DNA from: Osedax fenrisi | Lineage: Eukaryota > Annelida > Polychaeta > Sabellida > Siboglinidae | NCBI GenBank assembly: GCA_964019155.1 | Contig: OZ025241.1 | Coordinates: 7,675,681 to 7,739,680, forward strand | DNA length: 64,000 bases | Direction of reading: 5' to 3' | Part shown: one piece after another, positions 45,355 through 51,986 of the stretch | How positions within the stretch are numbered: position 1 is the first letter of the stretch | Layout: every line of letters starts with the position of its first letter | Translations under genes and position numbers: made by a program | The notes under the pieces: generated by a model | The model's database searches: none | The model's input: the letters and a program-made list of their open reading frames with translations, nothing else | What the model was told of the DNA's origin: nothing

Positions 45355-47136
45355 ATGTATTATATATTATCTTAATTTTTATTTAATATATTAATGAAAT
45401 TATATAATAAATGATTGAAATTTACAAAAAATTACAAAATTTGTTGCGAAAGAAAGTTATCATAGTACATGTGCGTTATATAAAATTAAACTATATATTT
45501 AATTACACTAGGAATATATGGTATACATAATATATTCTGTAAGAAGAACAATAGAGTTATTGCATAACATTATGTAATATACACGCCTTCTAGTTCGGTA
45601 AACGGTAACCTATGAACTCTACTTTCAGATAAACATGGCGTTTCTCACGAATATACTTCGAATTCTTATATTCCAAATGCATTCTCACCCTCACGAGCCC
45701 AATAACTTCAGGTGTACTATCTTACGATGTATAACAATAGAAATATTACCATTAATCATAATTATAATATACTAATAAATATACAATTTAATAGTAACTT
45801 TATTTATATTTTCTATATTATCAGTTAGATTAAACGTACGAAATAAGCACATCTCAATATACATGTATACACTAGTATGTATACGGCTGTTTATACATAC
45901 GTATATACTGAACCCACACATTTGCCCACGTAGAAAAGGTCTGAAGGCAGCGTTCATGTTAATCCCGCTCTTCGGAGTGCAACTAGTACTGACTATATAC
46001 AGACTGGAGCCTGGCTCCATGTTCGAGAGGCATTACGAATACGCCACGTTCATCATTAATAGTTCTCAGGTTAGGGGTCAGATATACCGTCGAACATTAG
46101 GGGTTAGAGGAGCTTAGCTTCGTATGTGTAACTAAGGTTACACCTATCTAACCAACCTGTACGAGAGGCATTACTAACACTTTATCTGTATATGGTGTAT
46201 GTTTATGTTAATGTTTTATTATTATGCGGAGAACCCTTCTGCACGAGCTTAGGGATCTCCGCATGACTCTATTTTAGTGACTAATAAACCGAATAGCATC
46301 ATAAGTATTATGTTATACTGTGGTAAGCTACGTATACATACATGCGCGTGTGCCTAGTTATGAAGAAGTGTGTGTGTGTGCGGTGTACTGTACGTACGTA
46401 GGTGTACCCGTGCATGGATATCACTGCAGGTTTAATTGTAGTTTATTGTTATTTATTTTTAAATTGTATGATCGACATTCAATTTACTTGATAAATCTAT
46501 AAATATATATAGGTACATCTTGACATCATAGTTAATATATCTTCTGTACATATTTATATGTGTGTGTATGTATGTGTGTTTATATGTGTAAGTAAATACG
46601 TTATCATTTATTTATACAACAATATTCAACTTATAAGTTGTTCGATGGTTTTTTTAAAATTAAATAAGATTAATCATAGTAATATAATGTAATAATAGTA
46701 GACTTTTTTAACATTAGTAACATAATAATATAAACTATATCGCATTATATTATGTATATACTTGTGTACATATATATATATATGTGTGTATGTGTGTTTG
46801 TGTTTATGTGTATGTTGATATATATACATATGTGTATATTTTAATGGGGTTCAGTAATTATAAGTAGTTAGCAGGAGTTGGTAGTAGTTTGTTAATTGAT
46901 GTTGATAGAATGTAAATTATTAGTAATTTTTATTTATTAAGTTAGAGTGAAGTTTCCATTCAAATTTAATGTGGTTATTTTTAATTTTGTATTGAGGATG
47001 GAAGTTTGTAAAATATTAGTAGGACGGTATATACTAGGATGTTGGGTATTTTAGTTGTGTAGGTACTGATTAATATAGTTTATCTTCTTCTTTTATACCA
47101 AGTGTATAACAAAGTAGATAGGAAGACGTGTATGTA

Positions 47137-47184
<48 letters not shown>

Positions 47185-50100
47185 GTTATGTAGTTTTTCT
47201 ATGCGTTTATCTTTAGAAGATACCCAGTTTAGTTTGTTCCTATATGGTATATAATGTATTCACCTGATATGTTTAACAATTAATCTACAGGCTTGATTAA
47301 GGTTTTTATTTAATCGTTTGGTTTGGTACTCAGGGACATCGACTAGTAGATATTTTAATTAAACTACTTAAATAGTCAAGTTTTGGTATTATTGTTTTGT
47401 TTGTGTGTGTGTCTGTGTGATTTCAAACAATGTAATTATTAACATTGTTTTATTTATTCATTCCCTGCACATCAATATATGTTAATTGATATCCTATTAT
47501 ATGTATGCGTACATTAGTCCAGTAAATAGAGCTATTGAATAATGTCCTAGTTTTAATAGTTATATATAAATACATATATATGATAAATAAATAATATTAA
47601 TGTTGTCTACATACTTAATAGTTAATATATGTTTACTTTGTACACTGTTGTACACTGTAGAAATATATCTTCCTAACCGGTATTTTATTAAATACTAATT
47701 ATTTGATAAATACTATATACATAATTCTAATTTTAATATACTATATATAACTTTTAAATAGACATTTCCAAAATATAATATATTACTTATATTATAATAC
47801 ACATCGAGTTTCAGTATAGGTAATACTAAATACGAAAATTGTCTCAATATGTCGACATATTATAATCAGTTATATAACAATATTAGTCTTATATGATATA
47901 TTACTAATTATATGTCAGTTTTAATTTTCGGATTGATAAATATATTTTATTTATTAGGTCACATTAGGTTAAATATTTTAATTATTATAATAATACCATA
48001 CCTATATAAGTATTATTGTATATATATATATATATATATTTGTTCATTCGCATGCGTTTGTGAATCATTAGCCGAGTCTGCTCGATTAGCCGTTAGAGTA
48101 TCGCATTACCGCCAGGGGCCCGCACCGATAATCTAATGAGGCTGGCGTCACTCAATTACCTCGGACGTCTATTACAGATATTACGTCAGATAACCACTGA
48201 ATTAATCACCCGTTTGAGGAGCTTAAACGTCTCGCCAATGCGTGCGTCGAGTTGGAACGTTTGTGTCGAGGCCATTGGAAGTATGCTATTCTAGTAATGC
48301 GCTGTTTAGGATAGTCATTCGCTGACGGGGAGTGTGGATACATTATTGCATACGAATATAAATAAACTCATATTCAAATAACGTAGTGTATATATATATA
48401 CGTACATATATACGTATTTATTTTCTTGAATATATAGAAATATATACATATATATAATATTAACAGTTTACCTCTAATCCTTAATAATAATATTTAATAA
48501 AAATATTGAACTGTAATTACATATTCTATAGGTATATATCGATATCAACCAACCCTAATGATGCTCCCACCTCCCTCACAGGGTGTATTCGTTTCGTTAA
48601 TATTCTGCTTCTTCAACGGAGAGGTAGGTACTGTATTACAGCCGTTACCATTGTAACGGAATGAGGTACTTTCCATGATTTCTTGCCCCCATAGGACCTT
48701 AGGTCTCTCACTCTAGCTCTATGATATCCGTTTAATAGAGAGGATTGACTTTTGGCAACGCCCTCTATATTAAATCGATGCATTATTGTTTATTTATACA
48801 TTTCATTATTCGATATTTTTCTATAATATACGTATATACTCTATTATACATACGTATATTAAACTCTGTACATAAATCACCCGTTTCTAGTTATGTAATA
48901 CCTATGTATGTCTATAGTGGTTATGGTTTACAGGTGTATATTATTTCTCTTCCACTCGGTATGTGTTATCGTAACTATTACGTAATCATGATTATATAAC
49001 CATCACACGTGACAGAAACGTAACCACGCCCATTAAGTTAGTTATCTTGAAAGTCTATTAATCTAAGCTATGTAATGTGTGTGTTTAGTGGCATGAGCAT
49101 TGTGCCTATATAATATATAGATGAACACACGACCATCTCATCTATTATGATACTATTTAGTGTATATATATGTATATTTACGAATGATTAAGTATCAATT
49201 ACATCATGTAATATAATAAAACATTGATATAATTTGTTATAAGAAATTAAATATACGTAATTAAATAATATTATATGTCTTTATAAACTTAACATTATTA
49301 GTTATCTTGTGCTAATGATATACTACTGATGGAGATATACTAATTAATAGACATGCATATATGCTCTAGTGCGTACTATTATGTAATAACATACAAATAA
49401 TGTTATGCAATACCTATACATATGTACGTATTTAATATAGGTCATCGAGTACATTGCTCTCATCGATTGCTATTTATATTGAAATTATATATAGGCTTAT
49501 TATTTACTTAATTATTAAAAATAACATATATACATGAATATATATATATATATATATAATGATTTAATTACATGAATATGTTATACTATGATATATTCAC
49601 TGATATTGTTGTATAGTTGTAAACGCGATACACTTATTTATTATAACAATATTAATTATAACAGTAATATACAATACCGATGTTGCCTAATAGATAACCG
49701 CCATTTTGACGTCATCCATCACGTGACAGGTGGTAATACTCGTCAGAAATTCATGTCCTTGTTTGAAGCGAAGAAATCAGTACGATTACGCGCTTTCACA
49801 GGTTCGCAGCTACTGTACGGGTCACGTGTCATAGTAGTAGTCACGTGTCATATTAGTCACGTGTGTGTATGAGTCACTTGTACGTAGTAGTCACGTGTAA
49901 GGTAGTAGTCACGTGTCATATTAGTAACGTGTGTGTATGAGTCACGTGTATAGTAGTGTATATTAGTTACACGTGTGTATTAATAGTAGTGATCTATTGT
50001 ACCCTATTCTACATAATAGGTTCTACTAAAGTTTAGAGGAACCAATAAGTAAAAAAAGAAATTATAAATTTAATAAGAAGCATTTGGTCCAATATGGACT

Positions 50101-50855
50101 TTGTTGGCACAACAAGCAATATAATTTACTTAAGACCTTTAATAAATAAAATAATACTATATATAATCTATAGATTGTATACAATCTTTTTTTATTTACA
50201 AAAAATGAATTTAATCAAATTATATTATACAAATATTATTAACATCAAGATTAATATATAAATATGTTACTGGGCTAATTAAATTAAAATAATATATATT
50301 ATAGTAGTTTTATATTATGTATATTTGCTTAAAATATGATTTTCCCGCTTTTGCACGAATTTCATAGTCAAATTTGCACGAAATGGTTAAAAAAGCGTGA
50401 AAATTAAGTTTTCACGAATTTGTATATGCCTGTATATGAGTCATGTAAAATGAATCATGAGTCACTGCATAGCGACAATGTTAACATGTATTTCTCGTCA
50501 TCTATTCGTGATACAAACGTTACGCCGTTGTAACCTCCCACTTATACACGCCCACCCGTACTAATCGCCCTCATCCGGTCACTAGACGCAGGTCAGTACG
50601 ATGCCGGTACAATGTAGTACTCCCCCTACCGACCGGGCTAAGTACACCGATAATAGGCGAGTAGTCACTACCGCCGCCGAAATGCCGCGCTTTCCCCTCG
50701 CCGGACAGCAGATGACGCAACGGTTCGATGACATCCGGGGTTCAACTTCCGGAGGTGACGTCATCGACGGTAAAGTATCGTCGTCATCTCGAAGTGGAGG
50801 AGGAGGAGGAGGGGAGATAAACCGCTACACTGAACTAGAACAGAACGACACGTGA
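7710..50855 (+). CDS. Class B (secretin-family) GPCR, calcitonin/CGRP-receptor-like, split gene, 5' end not found
   Basis: Peptide-hormone receptor of the plasma membrane, expected to signal through G proteins. Eleven exons are recognised: 7710-7801, 30007-30098, 31672-31825, 37068-37218, 44418-44478, 45188-45254, 45629-45711, 45934-46069, 48582-48623, 49730-49801 and 50592-50855. All junctions join in phase, giving about 404 residues to the stop. Class B hallmarks in order: ectodomain NGTW and WTDYTAC, AIFLAFR after TM1, RVRIHVNFF at TM2, YFWMFCEGYFLH at TM3, GWGAPLIP at TM4, CWAI before TM5, ILRIL in loop 3, KGLKAAFMLIPLFGVQ at TM6, IFCFFNGE at TM7. NPVWC, PLIP...AI.RS and IFCFFNGEV favour the calcitonin receptor branch over CRF, PDF or PTH receptors; this is from memory of family motifs. 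The signal peptide and first four ectodomain cysteines are missing from the model. Family membership is near certain; the subfamily is moderately sure. Confidence 0.9.
7802..8889. other. Start of the 22-kb receptor intron, AT-rich
   Basis: Microsatellites near 7932-7952, 8095-8120, 8490-8525, 8746-8775 and 8838-8887; otherwise AT-rich sequence in which I see no exon. Confidence 0.5.
8890..9135 (+). mobile_element. tRNA-like SINE fragment (copy 1)
   Basis: A head with GGTTCGACTCC, an exact pol III B-box (GGTTCGANTCC), preceded by a TATAGCTATAGGTTACTATA segment, then a tail ending in CACAGTTATTTATAACATGA and AAGTCTATGA. The same head and tail recur at about 24440-24665, so this is an interspersed element and not a tRNA gene; no full cloverleaf forms. 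Confidence 0.55.
9136..10231. other. Intronic AT-rich DNA
   Basis: Microsatellites at about 9595-9630 and 9731-9755, and an ATGATGCTGATGATA-type trinucleotide-like array at 10030-10140. No exon seen. Confidence 0.5.
10232..11329. mobile_element. Possible hAT-like non-autonomous element, ~1.1 kb
   Basis: The left end TAGTGATCTAAA and the right end TTTAGATCACTA are perfect 12-bp inverted repeats. Subterminal GC-richer zones have GAAACATC/GAAACAACTG motifs on the left and repeated GAGCCG/CGGCTCG on the right. The interior (10380-10900) contains diverged repeats of ATACTTGATTCGATTTATCG. Flanking octamers (GTATTCAC and ACCTACAC) match at only four of eight positions, so the target duplication is decayed or the ends are slightly wrong. 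Confidence 0.5.
12045..12093. repeat. 12-bp tandem repeat, four units (GTGGTTAATAGA)
   Basis: Four near-identical head-to-tail units. Confidence 0.9.
14032..14100. repeat. 7-bp array of TGTCCAC/TGACCAC units with palindromic end
   Basis: About nine heptamers (TGTCCAC, TGACCAG, TGACCAC), the last ones turning into GTGGACA, the inverse of the unit, so the array can fold into a hairpin. Confidence 0.85.
14405..14560. repeat. Dispersed repeat, partner at 33.88-34.01 kb
   Basis: Shares a CAACAGAAAA/GACAGCATAGAAAA start, a TGAAGCCTTTTAGAGGA core and a CTTCTAATAAATATTATTAT end with 33880-34010. It probably represents 3' tails of one retroelement family, ending in an ATT repeat. Confidence 0.5.
16690..17480 (-). 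mobile_element. Decayed LINE 3' coding end (minus strand)
   Basis: On the minus strand, about 16,840-16,900 reads TTLWNALPPSIR, the LWN.LP..IR motif found near the C-terminus of reverse-transcriptase polyproteins of CR1/Jockey-type LINEs. An upstream TTSIFP...TFILIRY segment fits the TR...F...R.. region that precedes it. Stops and frameshifts are frequent, so it is a pseudogene. Confidence 0.6.
17481..21259. other. Intronic AT-rich DNA with two GC-richer islands
   Basis: GC-richer patches at 19,610-19,870 and 20,410-20,650 (70-codon open frame at 20438-20650) show no motif I recognise. Near 20,765-20,845 a CTACATGACCTTATTTTAGT stretch resembles 46,250-46,310 (probable retroelement tails). 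Long (AT)n runs occur at 18,218-18,260 and 20,921-20,969. Confidence 0.45.
21260..22125. repeat. 13-bp minisatellite, about 66 copies (unit TTATACCTCATGG)
   Basis: Head-to-tail array of 13-mers with three main variants (CATGG, CATCG, CCTGG at the 3' side of the unit) and rare others. As 13 is not a multiple of three and the unit has no stop in this orientation, all three plus frames stay open for 268-337 codons, reading a 13-residue repeat containing VIPHGYTSWLYL. This is a property of the repeat; nothing indicates translation. It lies inside the first large receptor intron. Confidence 0.95.
22545..22711. repeat. 12-13-bp minisatellite (CACTACACATAC variants)
   Basis: About thirteen imperfect ACTACACATACC-like units. 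The strand is strongly depleted of G, giving Thr/His and Val/Cys open frames on the two strands that are not genes. Confidence 0.85.
22980..23510 (+). mobile_element. LINE reverse-transcriptase C-terminal remnant (CR1/Jockey-like)
   Basis: Open frame at 22999-23307 reads IQRRAIRTLYKLKF ... LGWLKFKYLCRYRLL ... HLRSPKY ... SRKCHTM. The pattern QRRAIR, LGWL, R...+..HK and SRK is typical of the region after the RT domain in non-LTR elements. The same SRKCH segment recurs in the LINE remnant at 59.5-59.9 kb. The frame breaks after 23307; the rest to about 23,510 is AT-rich 3' region. Confidence 0.7.
23511..24394. other. Intronic AT-rich DNA with several (AT)n tracts
   Basis: Long AT microsatellites at about 23757-23785, 23871-23903, 24062-24107, 24288-24311 and 24313-24344, the last two separated by ATAC. 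No exon seen. Confidence 0.5.
24395..24680 (+). mobile_element. tRNA-like SINE fragment (copy 2)
   Basis: Matches copy 1 at 8890-9135: a TATAGCTACTGTAGTAA segment, a decayed B-box AAGTCGACTCC, then CACAGTTATTTATAATATG and AAGTCTATGA. The two copies share order and spacing of head and tail, with a (T)/(A)-rich middle. Confidence 0.55.
24728..24810 (+). mobile_element. Second tRNA-like segment (possible SINE head)
   Basis: GTGTAGCTCAGTTTACTAAG resembles a pol III A-box region (TRGCNNAGYNGG) and CGGGTTAAAGCCTCG, about 45 bases on, a weak B-box. Pairing of a full acceptor stem is poor, so it is unlikely to be a working tRNA. It may belong to a SINE that continues to about 24,990. Confidence 0.4.
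25482..26321. mobile_element. piggyBac-type MITE, 840 bp, TTAA target sites
   Basis: The left end GGGGATACGATAG and the right end, inverted, GGGGATACGGTAG match at 12 of 13 positions. Both ends abut TTAA (25478-25481 and 26322-26325), the target of piggyBac transposases. The interior is non-coding and includes a long AT microsatellite at 26,028-26,072 and a duplicated CAT-flanked AT run. Confidence 0.75.
26760..29470 (-). mobile_element. Decayed LINE with endonuclease and reverse transcriptase
   Basis: Minus strand. An open frame at 29058-29468 carries FGGIGIMVD and VEDVNAYIGS, resembling the endonuclease/exonuclease fold (GDFNA.IG) of LINEs. Toward lower coordinates follow NYRGITLSTVIAKIINN (about 27,900-27,990), GFGYVRSTIAYIIEIRTLI (about 27,790-27,870), VIICVDFKKAFNSI (about 27,730-27,780), GDTL..FLFNITLDYVMRQL (about 27,560-27,630) and a degraded YADD (about 27,520). 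The order matches a non-LTR reverse transcriptase. Many stops: pseudogene. The endonuclease plus NYRGI style suggests an RTE-like or Craft-like element. Confidence 0.75.
29471..30006. other. Intronic AT-rich DNA before the TM1 exon
   Basis: Short AT microsatellites and nothing else recognisable. Confidence 0.5.
30007..30098 (+). CDS. Receptor exon: transmembrane helix 1
   Basis: Acceptor CCACCGCATACAG, donor GTTAGC. It enters in phase 0 and leaves with two bases. It reads SYLIGVYICLACSSVSIVLL and then VPAIAIFLAF plus an Arg split with the next exon. A hydrophobic span followed by AIFLAFR matches the TM1 end of class B receptors (AIF..FR). Confidence 0.88.
30651..30928. mobile_element. hAT-like MITE, 278 bp
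   Basis: Left end CAGTGGTTACCAACCTTTTT; right end inverted CAATGGTTCCCTACCT. CAGTGGTTCCCAACCT is a well-known hAT (Charlie-type) terminus. Flanking octamers (GTTTATAT and ATTTTAAG) do not match well, so the copy is old. No coding capacity. It lies in the intron between the TM1 and TM2 exons. Confidence 0.7.
31672..31825 (+). CDS. Receptor exon: TM2 and first extracellular loop
   Basis: Acceptor ACCTCGCAG, donor GTTAGT. The first base completes the split Arg; it exits in phase 0. It reads GLRKQRRVRIHVNFFVTLSL, then QGVCSIAWYSLVHY and DMFASDGSSQTVLFRNP. R..IH.N.F is the conserved class B TM2 start, and FRNP continues into VWC of the next exon (compare TNPVSC in calcitonin receptors). Confidence 0.9.
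31985..32072. repeat. 12-bp minisatellite (TGCGTATGTGTA), about seven units
   Basis: Regular head-to-tail array 160 bases after the TM2 exon. On the minus strand it encodes a repeated RIHI tetrapeptide inside an 80-codon open frame, a repeat artefact. Confidence 0.9.
32073..37067. other. Intron between TM2 and TM3 exons
   Basis: Includes (AT)n at 32,308-32,355, alternating purine-pyrimidine GTGCGTGCG DNA near 32,400-32,500, a dispersed repeat at 33,880-34,010 (partner of 14.4 kb), GC-richer patches at 33,660-33,860 and 35,570-35,960, and (AT)n at 36,892-36,936. Short open frames (36081-36302, 36634-36861) have no recognisable domain. Confidence 0.45.
33880..34010. repeat. Dispersed repeat, partner at 14.4 kb
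   Basis: Shares CAACAGAAAA, TTTGAAGCCCTTTAGAAGAA and CTTCTAATAAATATTAT with 14405-14560. Confidence 0.5.
37068..37218 (+). CDS. Receptor exon: TM3 and start of TM4
   Basis: Acceptor GTGCTCGTAG, donor GTGATT. It enters in phase 0 and leaves with one base. It reads VWCRMLSFCKIYFTSATYFW, MFCEGYFLHQLLANAFQQPK and TLLFLYSMGWG. The Cys of WC is the conserved TM3 disulphide partner, and YFWMFCEG..LH is the strongest single class B signature in the window. Confidence 0.95.
37432..39897 (-). repeat. Copy B of the 2.7-kb repeat (inverted relative to copy A)
   Basis: Starts TACTAGCCGTACCCGACCCG and ends GAGTTACCTCACCAGATAC, both the reverse complement of copy A's termini. Unit order is the mirror image of copy A. 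The 115-codon plus frame at 39584-39931 (Lys/Phe-rich, containing QVFLGYAVTNSKHF) is a shadow of the low-complexity end and not a supported gene. It sits within the TM3-TM4 intron, 214 bases after the TM3 exon. Confidence 0.85.
39924..41522 (-). repeat. Copy C of the 2.7-kb repeat, internally deleted
   Basis: Begins about 26 bases after copy B, in the same orientation, with TACTAGCCGTACCCAACCCG. At about 41,206 the sequence jumps from the CATACCCTACCC box straight to CCATATTTCAACGAATAGTT, skipping roughly 0.95 kb that copy B has at about 38,530-39,485. It ends at GGGGTACGCGGTAAAAAATT, where it meets copy D head to head. Confidence 0.8.
41523..44100 (+). repeat. Copy D of the 2.7-kb repeat, head to head with copy C
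   Basis: Begins within the family sequence at GACTTTTTGCCATTAAAATG (the first ~130 bp of copy A are missing) and runs to CGGGTCGGGTACGGCTA at 44,100. It is near-identical to copy A across most units. With copy C it forms an imperfect palindrome centred near 41,522. Confidence 0.85.
44111..44220. repeat. ~39-bp tandem repeat, three units, also present once at 3.86 kb
   Basis: Each unit reads AATTAAATAGACTTTCTTTT followed by ATATAATAGATATATATA; the middle unit has one change (CTTTATTTTA). The inverted single unit lies next to copy A at 3857-3893. Confidence 0.85.
44418..44478 (+). CDS. Receptor exon: transmembrane helix 4
   Basis: Acceptor TTACCGCCAG, donor GTTTCG. Two bases complete the Gly of GWG; it reads APLIPSVIYAILRSFIMNE and leaves two bases of an Arg. 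GWGxPLIPxxIxAIxRS closely follows the calcitonin-receptor TM4 pattern. A perfect GTGAGT lies eight bases further on, but using it breaks the frame into the next exon. Confidence 0.85.
44555..44995 (+). mobile_element. LINE 3' end (RT C-terminus) in a receptor intron
   Basis: Plus frame reads PEYLATLISI, DSRPRRSGS, TSMRFSEAAFAVAAPKYWNL and LPTDIRITKSESLCK up to the stop at about 44,825. The AF.VAAP..WN.LP.DIR block is the standard C-terminal segment of CR1/Jockey LINE polyproteins. A T-rich 3' region follows, with a GTCAATAAAC end and a short ATA run, a usual LINE tail. This is the best preserved LINE end in the window. Confidence 0.75.
45188..45254 (+). CDS. Receptor exon: second extracellular loop and TM5
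   Basis: Acceptor CTACCACACAG, donor GTTAGT. One base completes Arg; it reads CWAISIGAYEWIVYVPNLIC and II. CW is the conserved loop-2 disulphide cysteine plus Trp; W.....P is the TM5 pattern. Spacing from the Pro to the Asn in the next exon equals that of mammalian family members. Confidence 0.9.
45629..45711 (+). CDS. Receptor exon: end of TM5 and intracellular loop 3
   Basis: Acceptor CTACTTTCAG, donor GTGTAC. Reads INMAFLTNILRILIFQMHSH and PHEPNNF plus part of Arg. N....TNILRIL matches the N..LF.NI.RIL..KL element that precedes loop 3 in class B receptors. Confidence 0.85.
45934..46069 (+). CDS. Receptor exon: transmembrane helix 6
   Basis: Acceptor TTGCCCACGTAG, donor GTTAGG. Reads (R)KGLKAAFMLIPLFGVQ, LVLTIYRLEPGSMFER and HYEYATFIINSSQ. 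K..KA...LIPL.GVQ is the class B TM6 signature. Exits in phase 0. Confidence 0.93.
46070..48581. other. Intron between TM6 and TM7 exons
   Basis: Holds a hairpin-bearing retroelement-tail-like stretch at 46,215-46,310 (GCGGAGA ... TCTCCGC then CTATTTTAGTGACTAATAAA), a probable minus-strand LINE remnant at 46,840-47,400, (AT)n at 47,140-47,180 and a GC-richer patch at 48,050-48,330 that I cannot assign. Confidence 0.45.
46840..47400 (-). mobile_element. Possible very decayed LINE fragment
   Basis: The minus strand near 47,200-47,260 reads LYTI...NKLNWVSSKDKRIEKL, resembling the LNWLPI..RI segment after the RT domain. Stops are frequent and no catalytic motif is seen. Weak. Confidence 0.3.
48582..48623 (+). 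CDS. Receptor micro-exon of 42 bases: transmembrane helix 7
   Basis: Acceptor CTCCCTCACAG, donor GTAGGT. Reads GVFVSLIFCFFNGE, exactly 14 codons, phase 0 at both sides. A 42-nt exon encoding G.FV..IYCF.NGE is characteristic of class B receptor genes. IFCFFNGE is the calcitonin-receptor form. Confidence 0.93.
48624..49729. other. Intron between TM7 and helix-8 exons
   Basis: AT-rich; an 84-codon open frame at 48745-48999 lacks recognisable features. Confidence 0.5.
49718..49975. promoter_or_regulatory. Cluster of CACGTG E-boxes (GTCACGTGT repeats)
   Basis: At least eight CACGTG palindromes plus near matches (CACTTG, AACGTG), most as GTCACGTGT, within 260 bases across the helix-8 exon and the intron start. 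A 17-30-bp imperfect tandem repeat (AGTAGTCACGTGTCATATT) underlies them. CACGTG is the target of bHLH-ZIP factors (MYC/USF/TFE type); regulatory use is inference. Confidence 0.6.
49730..49801 (+). CDS. Receptor exon: helix 8 and proximal tail (tentative)
   Basis: Acceptor CACGTGACAG, donor GTTCGC, 72 bases, phase 0 at both sides. Reads VVILVRNSCPCLKRRNQY then DYALSQ. It would continue NGE with V....R, as in family members (GEV....R), and the CPC could be palmitoylated. The weak donor keeps confidence moderate; an overlapping 94-codon frame in another phase (49588-49872) is considered a shadow. Confidence 0.6.
50592..50855 (+). CDS. Receptor last exon: cytoplasmic tail and stop
   Basis: Acceptor ACTAGACGCAG in phase 0. 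Begins VSTMPVQCSTPPTDRAKY, has SSSSRSGGGGGGEINRY near the end and finishes TELEQNDT before TGA. Hydrophilic, Ser/Gly-rich, no hydrophobic span: a plausible GPCR tail with phosphorylatable serines. Base composition is far more GC-rich than the surroundings. Assignment rests on phase, position and strand, as tails are not conserved. Confidence 0.7.
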   Translation, partial: VSTMPVQCSTPPTDRAKYTDNRRVVTTAAEMPRFPLAGQQMTQRFDDIRGSTSGGDVIDGKVSSSSRSGGGGGGEINRYTELEQNDT

Positions 50856-50966
50856 TGAGAGAGACTGACCGACGAGATCCTTCGCTAACTCGCGAGATGA
50901 CGGATAGGAGTTGATGTTGTTTATTATTTTATACTTTTTTAATAACAACAAATACACACACGAACA

Positions 50967-51025
<59 letters not shown>

Positions 51026-51118
51026 GTATATGTTAATATTCCTAAATTAAATATTCTTAAAAAAGTCCATCCTTATCATAATTTTGTCCATGATAATTTT
51101 ACATTATGTAAATAAAAC

Positions 51119-51164
<46 letters not shown>

Positions 51165-51935
51165 CAAAATATACCGACATAAGGTGATTATAAATTTGTT
51201 ATTTATTATTTTTTATAATAATTATTTTACATAAATGTTTTATTTATTTTGTATTTTTTATTTATTTTGTTAATACATTATATTTATATATTTATTAATA
51301 TTTCATTATTTTATATTAAAAAGTTATTATAAATATTAGAAAATATATTATCATTATAAATATATATATGTAAATATGAATACAACATATTTCTATATAA
51401 TGATTCATGTTAATAATACACATATTTTCTGCATACAAATAATAAAAAGTAATACTATTGTATATATATATATATTACAAAGTAATACTATTGTATATAT
51501 ATATAACAGTAATAATATTGTATAATATTACCGAATAATAACTCTATTTTTCTATAATTATTAATAAATTATCTTTAAGAATTAAATATTACTTTAATAA
51601 TTTATAAATATAGTTTATAACAGTATAATTAAAAACATTTAAGATATCCATAACATAAACATATTATATTATGCTAAATATTATTATTATATTTTAACTA
51701 ACACATATAATAAATTAAGCAAATTTATAAAAAAAACATTCCTCTATCTACTAATTTAATTAATTCCTACTTTCAATATATGAAAAAGAAAATCATACAT
51801 ATATATATATATATAAATATATTTAATTATTATTATTTGGGTAACAAATATTTATAAAATAATTACCAAATGTATTTAATATTATAAATATAAATTAATA
51901 GTAATGTATTAATACACACATATTTTTATCATCGA

Positions 51936-51986
<51 letters not shown>

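Noticed and set aside
45863..46117. 84-codon frame read as a stand-alone gene
   Set aside because: It contains the TM6 exon (45934-46069) in frame, but the flanks are intron; the start ATG and the end are accidental.
49588..49872. 94-codon frame overlapping the helix-8 exon, containing TRQKFMSLFEAKKS
   Set aside because: It is in another phase; the phase-0 reading VVILVRNSCPC joins both neighbours in frame. I could not exclude it completely.
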